IMG/VR virus record: IMGVR_UViG_3300042395_000079
Coordinates: 1 to 23,464 of that record
Direction: 5' to 3' (one strand)
Source: a virus
DNA length: 23,464 bases
In this document: positions 1 to 4,782 of the stretch, piece by piece
How the letters are laid out: each line of letters starts with the position of its first letter
Numbering within the stretch: the stretch's first letter is position 1
Position numbers and translations under genes: made by a program
Notes under the pieces: generated by a model
Seen by the model: only the letters and a program-made list of their open reading frames with translations
Databases searched by the model: none
What the model was told of the DNA's origin: nothing

Positions 1-725
1 AGTTCTTATTGAAGTACTACGAGCGCATCCCTGAGACTAGCAACAACGCTGATGCCATGCAGTTTGGCTCGTACATTCATAAGATTTTTGAGCTTGGGGT
101 TAAGGCTAAAACCTACGATGAGCTAGTTAAGATCGCTGAGGAACAGCGTCAGAACTATACCTTCAATGATAGCTACGAGAAGAAGGTTTTTATATGCCTC
201 AAGAACTTCCTCAGGTTTAACGCAACACTAGAGGAAACGATAGGAACCGAGTTAGATTTTAAGGTAGGGCTGATAGAGGGCACGGATCAGCGAGTAGTCA
301 TTGACCGTGTTATAAAATCAAAGCAAGGTAACTACTTAATTATTGACTACAAGACTAGCGCGGATGAGAAAACTAAGTTAGAGTTATTCAACAATGACCA
401 ATTGAAAGCATACACCTATGCGGTATCAGAGCATTTCAAGATTCCTGTCAACAAGGTCATTGCAGCCCACTACTATCCCCTGACTAATAATTTTGTGTTT
501 GTTCAATACCTGCCGGGGCAAATTCACAAATATGTAAATGAAGTTAAAAAGGACATCTGGGACATCCGAAAAAAGAAAAAAGAAGATTTCTCACCTAGAA
601 AAAACGAGTTCTGCAATTGGTGCGGGTACAAGGATAAGTGTACCGAATTCCACAGCGCAGAGGATGTCAAGTGTAGAATTGAGGAAGCTAAGAACTCAAT
701 AAAAGAAAATAAACTTAATAAGTAA
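1..725 (+). CDS. PD-(D/E)XK nuclease, RecB/Cas4-like, 5' end outside window
   Basis: This is the 3' part of a probable DNA exonuclease of the PD-(D/E)XK (RecB/AddB/Cas4-type) superfamily. The frame is open to the left edge; a TTG at position 9 could be read as a start, but the residues around it (FLLKYYERIPE) look like the interior of the family's N-terminal 'CP.kF.lkY' segment, so the true start is probably upstream. Counting from position 9, the motifs are G20-x3-H24, E81, D99 in VVIDRV, and D113-Y-K115 in LIIDYKT, followed by a Q in NDQLKAYTYA. Near the C-terminus C202-x2-C205-x5-C211 matches the [4Fe-4S] ligand spacing of Cas4/AddB-like nucleases; the expected fourth cysteine would lie in the missing N-terminus. 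Such phage enzymes take part in recombination or DNA end processing. It ends in a short gap with a terminator and is not part of the tail operon. The superfamily call is firm; the exact role is inferred. Confidence 0.85.
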   Translation, partial: FLLKYYERIPETSNNADAMQFGSYIHKIFELGVKAKTYDELVKIAEEQRQNYTFNDSYEKKVFICLKNFLRFNATLEETIGTELDFKVGLIEGTDQRVVIDRVIKSKQGNYLIIDYKTSADEKTKLELFNNDQLKAYTYAVSEHFKIPVNKVIAAHYYPLTNNFVFVQYLPGQIHKYVNEVKKDIWDIRKKKKEDFSPRKNEFCNWCGYKDKCTEFHSAEDVKCRIEEAKNSIKENKLNK

Positions 726-762
726 ATAAAATAACACGCCAAAGACTACAAAAAATGAAACA

Positions 763-792
763 CACCCGTAATAGTCAGGAACGGGTGATTTT
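763..792. terminator. Bidirectional Rho-independent terminator
   Basis: A 7-bp perfect stem, CACCCGT (763-769) paired with ACGGGTG (781-787), encloses an 11-base loop and is followed by ATTTT on the plus strand. On the minus strand the same hairpin is followed by a T-rich run, the complement of the A-run at about 750-760. It lies between the convergent nuclease gene and the minus-strand gene ending at 823, which is where a shared terminator is expected. The rest of 726-822 shows no other recognisable element. Confidence 0.7.
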
Positions 793-822
793 GGCATGTT
801 TAGATAAATTAATCTCTCGTAG

Positions 823-1128
823 TCAGGTCTGTTTAGATTGTGCTTTCCGGTCATACTGAATGATAGGGTCGTACAGGTCAATTTCTATGGCTTTAAAAAA
901 ATTAGTTACCTCTTCCTCAGAATACTTACATCTTTTTGTTAAGTAGGTAAATAAGGTAGACTGTTTTATTGGTTTTTGGTTGTCCATACTTTCCAATAAT
1001 TTTAATTGGAATAGTTTTATAAAGGAAGAACTGAATCTATGTCTCCATCTTTCCTCAAACTGGTTTGATAAAGTAAAATTTATTAAATCTAAAAAGTCCA
1101 CTATATTTTCATCTATGTTTTCGCTCAT
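823..1128 (-). CDS. Small unidentified protein, only minus-strand gene
   Basis: A 101-aa soluble protein that I do not recognise. The N-terminal half is acidic (MSENIDENIVDFLDL), then comes a basic/aromatic stretch (ERWRHRFSSSFIKLFQ). The C-terminal half, residues about 55-90, has a helix-turn-helix-like rhythm (STLFTYLTKRCKYSEEEV, then NFFKAIEIDLYDPII). On the minus strand, AGGTG lies 5 bases before the ATG, so the start is plausible. The gene faces the nuclease convergently and the tail operon divergently, with only 21 bases between its ATG and the ATG at 1150. Its size and position would suit a small regulator such as a late-transcription accessory protein, but no sequence similarity I can see proves that. 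The coding frame is clean and is not a shadow of a plus-strand gene, so it is probably real. Confidence 0.7.
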   Translation of the reverse strand: MSENIDENIVDFLDLINFTLSNQFEERWRHRFSSSFIKLFQLKLLESMDNQKPIKQSTLFTYLTKRCKYSEEEVTNFFKAIEIDLYDPIIQYDRKAQSKQT

Positions 1129-1137
1129 AATACACCT

Positions 1138-1143
1138 AAAGGA
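1138..1143 (+). promoter_or_regulatory. Ribosome binding site of first gene in the tail operon
   Basis: AAAGGA sits 6 bases before the ATG at 1150 and fixes that start. The late promoter of the operon must lie upstream, inside the minus-strand gene or further left. The nearest look-alike of the T4 late element TATAAATA is TATAAAGG at 1018-1025, which is too weak to call. Confidence 0.6.
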
Positions 1144-1149
1144 TTATAC

Positions 1150-1596
1150 ATGAATAAGTACGAAAATTTATACGAAAAAGGAAAAGATTATTTACAAGAC
1201 ATAAATCAAGATCAAATTTCTCTTATTCCTAGAAGTGCTGGGTTTATTTCTCCGGGGGATGTATTATCTTTTACTTATTCTGGGGGTAGCAGACTGTTCG
1301 TTTTCGTAGTTAAAGTTAAAAGAGGAAACGGAATATTTTTGAGTGGACAGGGGAATTTATTGGTTGCTTGTTTTAAACTCACAACTACAGCACCGCAAAT
1401 AAGTGCTCAGGTATTGAAAACCCTATATAAAAATAGACGAAGTGCTAGTTATACGACAGTCCACAGAGGACTTAGAGCTATTTTTGGCACTGGTAGTTTT
1501 AGAACATACAATCTATCTAAAATAAGTGATTTGGTACAAGTCCAGATAGATATAAAAAAATTGCCATCCGCAGAAGAAGATGAGGTTGAAGAATAA
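1150..1596 (+). CDS. Unidentified small protein, first gene of tail operon
   Basis: A 148-aa protein with no clear family. The central part (residues about 30-75) is beta-rich with short strands: PGDVLSFTYSG, RLFVFVVKVKRG, GIFLSGQGNLLVACFKL. This pattern suggests a small barrel or SH3-like fold. It is followed by a helical segment (QVLKTLYKNRRSASYTTVHR) and a short 'FRTYNLSKISDLVQVQID' strand-helix-strand segment, then an acidic tail. No signal peptide or membrane segment is present. It has a good AAAGGA site and its stop overlaps the ATG of the tape-measure-like gene (TAATG), so the two are likely co-translated. In T4 the genes before the tape measure include hub assembly factors (gp26, gp51, gp28), so an assembly or minor hub role is possible, but that rests on position only. 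Confidence 0.85.
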   Translation: MNKYENLYEKGKDYLQDINQDQISLIPRSAGFISPGDVLSFTYSGGSRLFVFVVKVKRGNGIFLSGQGNLLVACFKLTTTAPQISAQVLKTLYKNRRSASYTTVHRGLRAIFGTGSFRTYNLSKISDLVQVQIDIKKLPSAEEDEVEE

Positions 1597-3434
1597 TGGC
1601 TTCTGGTAAAAATCCGTTAGATACAATCGCTAATGCACTTAAAGGGCCTAACGGAATTTCCGGGATGGTTAAGGCTCTAACTTTAAATAATAAAACTTTA
1701 AATACTAATAATAAAAATTTACAAAAATTAAACACTTCTATCCTAGCCTTAACTAAAAAAATGGGGATGCCTCCACCTCCACCTCCTCCGCCACCGCCCC
1801 CACCCCCTCCCCCTCCCCCACCACCACCTCCTCGGGCGCGACGCGCACCACCCCCTGATTTAAGAGTTTTGATGGAAGGTGCTGGGGATGTCTTAGGTAG
1901 TTTAATTGGAGCGAATAACTTAACTGATTTAGTTGGCACCATGTCCAACTTCATAAAACAGGCCGATTCTATTTCCAAGGAAGCTACTAGACAAGGCGCA
2001 ACCATTGCTTCAGTAGCGGACTCTTTGGGACCAGAACTAGGTAAACTTTCTGGTAGAAATGAAGAACTTACCAATGCCTTGGAAATGTTGGATGCTGGAC
2101 TATCCATAAACAATGAACAAGTCAGGTTGTTAAGTTTGCAAACTAGGGCCGCAGGCGGGGATTCTAGAATTCTTCAACAAACCTTTAGAAGATTAGTAGT
2201 TACTGGCGGTGCGAATAACGCAGAACTTTCCGACATGTCTGTAAGACTTGCACGCATGCGTGACACCTTTAAAATGTCAACAGACAAGTTGATTGGGGCG
2301 ATGGCTGACTTGGCTGATAATTTGGATTTGGCATTCTTTGGGGTCACAAAAGAGTTTAGCCTTGCAATAGCCAGCTTGGAAGGAAAATTCGGTGCAGGTG
2401 CTGGAGATCCATTCAAACGATTGACGGATCAGTTGATGAATCCTGATTTCTTTGGTAGAGCTTTGCAGTTTGGTTTGCAAGATGAAATTGATGTCCTTAC
2501 AAGTCAGACGGCAACGCAAGAAGAAATTCAACAAGCTTTGATGTCTGTTGTCGCTACGATGAAGCCCCAGATAGATATCATGCGAGGAACTCTTGGGGGC
2601 ATGGGTAGCCAAACTGTTGCGTTGCAAAGGTTAGGTGATTACTTTGGAGGAAAAGATTTTGTTACTACGATTGAACAACTTTCAAAGATGACCCCTCTAG
2701 AGAAACCGGGAATTGAAGGCGCGAAGGCGGAAGATCCGTTTAAAAATTTAGAGAATGCGCTTAATCAAGCCACTACTTATTTACAAGATTTAGCAAGTAA
2801 AGTAGTTCCATTTTTAGTAGAACACATTGGCATTTTAGTAAAGACTCTTTTATTTGTTGGAAGTCAAATCATTGTTGGATCGCTTGTTAGGTCGATGGGG
2901 ACAATGGCTACGAGCCTCCGCAGCAATTCAATTTATCTTAGAGCTTTAGGTAAATCTATAGGGGGCATAGGTAGTGCAATTTCTATGGTGGGCAGAGGAC
3001 TCGGCATGTTTTCTCGATTACTAGGGTTTGTTGGAAGATTCTTGGGGCCTATAGGAATACTAGTATCATTGCTCATGACTTTCTTACCTGAAATATTAAA
3101 CTTCTTCAGTGATGAAGAAACATCTAAGGATGATCAAGGTGATGAAGCTAAGAAACAGGCAGCAGCAGAAGAACGCAAAAGGTTGGCTGAAGAACGAGAT
3201 AGGCTAAGTCGTTCGGCACAAGAAGCTTTAAACTACAAAACCAACGATTACTTACAATTACAATCTAAGAGTTTAGATGATACCCTTAGAAGCATTCAGT
3301 TAGGTAATACTAACTCTGCGGAAGCTCTTGGTTTACAGGAACAACAAGTAGATTTACTAAGAATGTTGATTGGAGTTGTACAAAACAATACAAACAGGGG
3401 TCAGGCTCCAATCCCCGCAGGAGTTAGGAGATAA
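1596..3434 (+). CDS. Tape-measure-like tail protein with polyproline tract
   Basis: A 612-aa protein, close to the 590 aa of T4 gp29, the tail-length and hub protein. Residues 1-58 are polar and helical, and residues 59-79 are 21 consecutive prolines followed by RARRAPPPD. Residues about 85-400 are helical and rich in Ala, Leu, Gln and Ser, as in tape measures. Two strongly hydrophobic stretches lie near residues 405-431 (HIGILVKTLLFVGSQIIVGS) and 481-505 (GPIGILVSLLMTFLPEILNF), with a Gly/Ser/Met-rich stretch between them. A highly charged segment at about 506-545 (EAKKQAAAEERKRLAEERDR) and a helical tail complete it. Hydrophobic segments of this kind are typical of tape measures that enter the host membrane during ejection. 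It overlaps the upstream gene by one base and is followed by the tube/adaptor gene. The tape-measure call rests on composition, size and position. The alternative is another large hub component. Confidence 0.7.
   Translation: MASGKNPLDTIANALKGPNGISGMVKALTLNNKTLNTNNKNLQKLNTSILALTKKMGMPPPPPPPPPPPPPPPPPPPPPRARRAPPPDLRVLMEGAGDVLGSLIGANNLTDLVGTMSNFIKQADSISKEATRQGATIASVADSLGPELGKLSGRNEELTNALEMLDAGLSINNEQVRLLSLQTRAAGGDSRILQQTFRRLVVTGGANNAELSDMSVRLARMRDTFKMSTDKLIGAMADLADNLDLAFFGVTKEFSLAIASLEGKFGAGAGDPFKRLTDQLMNPDFFGRALQFGLQDEIDVLTSQTATQEEIQQALMSVVATMKPQIDIMRGTLGGMGSQTVALQRLGDYFGGKDFVTTIEQLSKMTPLEKPGIEGAKAEDPFKNLENALNQATTYLQDLASKVVPFLVEHIGILVKTLLFVGSQIIVGSLVRSMGTMATSLRSNSIYLRALGKSIGGIGSAISMVGRGLGMFSRLLGFVGRFLGPIGILVSLLMTFLPEILNFFSDEETSKDDQGDEAKKQAAAEERKRLAEERDRLSRSAQEALNYKTNDYLQLQSKSLDDTLRSIQLGNTNSAEALGLQEQQVDLLRMLIGVVQNNTNRGQAPIPAGVRR
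1770..1832 (+). repeat. Proline-codon microsatellite, 21 consecutive Pro codons
   Basis: Twenty-one CCN codons in a row (mainly CCT, CCA and CCC, with a few CCG) encode residues 59-79 of the tape-measure-like protein. The plus strand is almost purely C/T/A here. It is followed by the GC-rich CGGGCGCGACGCG encoding RARR, in sharp contrast with the AT-rich surroundings. Slippage in such a tract would stay in frame only in steps of three bases. Confidence 0.95.
3426..3430 (+). promoter_or_regulatory. Ribosome binding site of tube/adaptor gene
   Basis: AGGAG ends 6 bases before the ATG at 3437, inside the last codons of the tape-measure-like gene. It is one of the best Shine-Dalgarno matches in the window and supports this start. 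Confidence 0.7.
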
Positions 3435-3436
3435 TC

Positions 3437-4480
3437 ATGGCAATACCACAACAAGGATTCGGTAATGCATTTATAAAACAAAGCATAGTCGAATCAGCAA
3501 AAGCTACAGTCTCTGTTTATAACAAGGTTCCTCCTGATTCTTACTTCAATAGGAAATTAGAAGAAAGATCTTACTTAAGATTTGAATTTTATGAATCAGG
3601 CAAAGAATCTCCCCATGTCAGATATTTGCTTTTCTACGAAGATCCAGAAATAAGGGAATCAAGAAAAGCCATACATGCCAAGTATCAGCCAGTTGGAAGA
3701 AACTCAACTTTGATGTCTTTCACTGGTGCAGAATCAAGAGTCTTTTCCATAAACTTTAAGATGACTCTTCCTCACATTTTGGCTTATGGTGACACTATGT
3801 ACATGAACAGAAGTACACCATTCAAGAGCAAAGAAGAACTTAGAAAAGAATTTACAAAAAGTTTTGGGGATTCTAATGATCCTAAAATAGAAGCTTTACT
3901 TGGAAAAGCAGAAGATCATGACAGGTATTTTTTAGATTTAAATCGTGATTATGAACCTGTACGAACCTCTCCAGAAGATTTTTTTGCTCCACCGTTAAGA
4001 ACCTCTCCAGAAGATTTTTTTAACCCACCTCGTCCTGTTGTGGATAAAGGAGTAACAGAAGTCAGACGGGCTGCGGATAACTTAAGACCTCAGATTACTA
4101 AAGCTATTGATCTTATCATGTATTGGGTAAATTTGGTTAGAGTATCCATCCTAAACAATGCAAAAAATCCGACAAATGGACCCCCAATAATAAGATTAAA
4201 TCATGGTATAATGTATCAGGATGTTCCTTGTGTAGCTTTAGATTACAAAATAGATTATGATAAAAACCATGGATATGATCTAAAAACTTTGTTGCCTCGC
4301 GTGATATCCTTTGAAATAAATTTACAAGAAATCAGAGTTGGTGATTTCGGAGAGTTTGATGTAAAACAAATATCTAAGAGAGACAATAGTGTTGGATGGG
4401 AAGCCATGGTAGGGAACATCAATACAATTGATCCGATTAGATTGGATATAGGAACAGATTACAAGAGTAGAAGATTATGA
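3437..4480 (+). CDS. Baseplate tube/adaptor-like protein
   Basis: A 347-aa protein, in the size range of T4 gp48 (364 aa) and gp54 (320 aa), which cap the hub and start the tail tube. Residues about 85-114 carry PVGRNSTLMSFTGAESRVFS followed by INFKMTL. This is a motif type seen in tail adaptor proteins of contractile systems that ends in a beta strand. Residues about 248-305 resemble a tail-tube fold: PPIIRLNHGIMYQDVPCVAL, then a YDKNHGYDLKTLLPR stretch, then ISFEINLQEIRVGDFGEFD. The linker in between carries a 12-aa tandem duplication, RTSPEDFFxPP(L/R). A strong AGGAG site precedes the ATG. The stop overlaps the next ATG as ATGA. The call as a hub-to-tube connector is inferred from motifs and position. 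I cannot tell whether it corresponds to gp48, gp54 or a P2/XkdP-like adaptor. Confidence 0.65.
   Translation: MAIPQQGFGNAFIKQSIVESAKATVSVYNKVPPDSYFNRKLEERSYLRFEFYESGKESPHVRYLLFYEDPEIRESRKAIHAKYQPVGRNSTLMSFTGAESRVFSINFKMTLPHILAYGDTMYMNRSTPFKSKEELRKEFTKSFGDSNDPKIEALLGKAEDHDRYFLDLNRDYEPVRTSPEDFFAPPLRTSPEDFFNPPRPVVDKGVTEVRRAADNLRPQITKAIDLIMYWVNLVRVSILNNAKNPTNGPPIIRLNHGIMYQDVPCVALDYKIDYDKNHGYDLKTLLPRVISFEINLQEIRVGDFGEFDVKQISKRDNSVGWEAMVGNINTIDPIRLDIGTDYKSRRL
3962..4033 (+). repeat. 36-bp tandem duplication inside the adaptor gene
   Basis: Two adjacent 36-bp units (3962-3997 and 3998-4033) encode RTSPEDFFAPPL and RTSPEDFFNPPR. The first two thirds of each unit are identical at DNA level apart from the first codon (CGA versus AGA). 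The last codons differ, so the copy is recent but not brand new. Confidence 0.9.
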
Positions 4481-4782
4481 TTAGTGTTAACACAGATAGA
4501 ACTAGATATGCGGTAGGTCAAGTGCTTATGGACCATCGAGGGGTTAAAACCAATACTTCGGTTGGTCACCCAGCAAATGACCTGCTGGTTAAATACATGA
4601 ACAGAATTTATGATTTTGATATTGGATATATCCCAAACGGATATCAACATAGACCGGACGCAATATCAGAATTATTCTACAATTCTCCGGGTTACTGGTG
4701 GCTAATAATGCTAGCAAATAATATTTCAGACCCTTTTGAACAATTAAATGTAGGCGACAGAATTTTAATTCCTAAATTATGA
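4477..4782 (+). CDS. LysM-like baseplate protein, gp53/gpX type
   Basis: A 101-aa protein. Its second half reads HRPDAISELFYNSPGYWWLI, then MLANNISDPFEQLNVGDRIL and a terminal IPKL. This is the classical LysM-like tail motif: a short Tyr/Trp element (PGYWWLI, residues 71-77), ANNI-DP, and a closing 'G..I.IP' strand. It is found in T4 gp53 wedge proteins and in P2 gpX-like tail proteins. It is shorter than T4 gp53 (196 aa), so it is close to a minimal LysM unit with an N-terminal extension. It overlaps both neighbours by four bases (ATGA), which predicts coupled translation and an equimolar or linked role. It probably bridges the hub/adaptor and the wedge. Family assignment is fairly sure; direct correspondence to gp53 is less so. 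Confidence 0.8.
   Translation: MISVNTDRTRYAVGQVLMDHRGVKTNTSVGHPANDLLVKYMNRIYDFDIGYIPNGYQHRPDAISELFYNSPGYWWLIMLANNISDPFEQLNVGDRILIPKL

Noticed and set aside
763-827. Possible direct repeat TAGTCAGG (in the terminator loop and at 820-827)
   Set aside because: Only eight bases, with no further flanking similarity; too short to be an attachment or recombination site.
524-881. Two minus-strand open frames over the end of the nuclease gene
   Set aside because: One is fully antisense to the nuclease's conserved cysteine region and the other runs through the terminator hairpin; neither has a plausible ribosome site or protein-like composition.
1018-1025. TATAAAGG as late promoter for the tail operon
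   Set aside because: Only six of eight positions match the T4 late consensus, and it lies inside the minus-strand gene; not enough to call a promoter.
1517-2113. 198-codon minus-strand open frame with a long glycine run
   Set aside because: It is the reverse of the polyproline tract in the tape-measure-like gene; the composition is purely a mirror effect.
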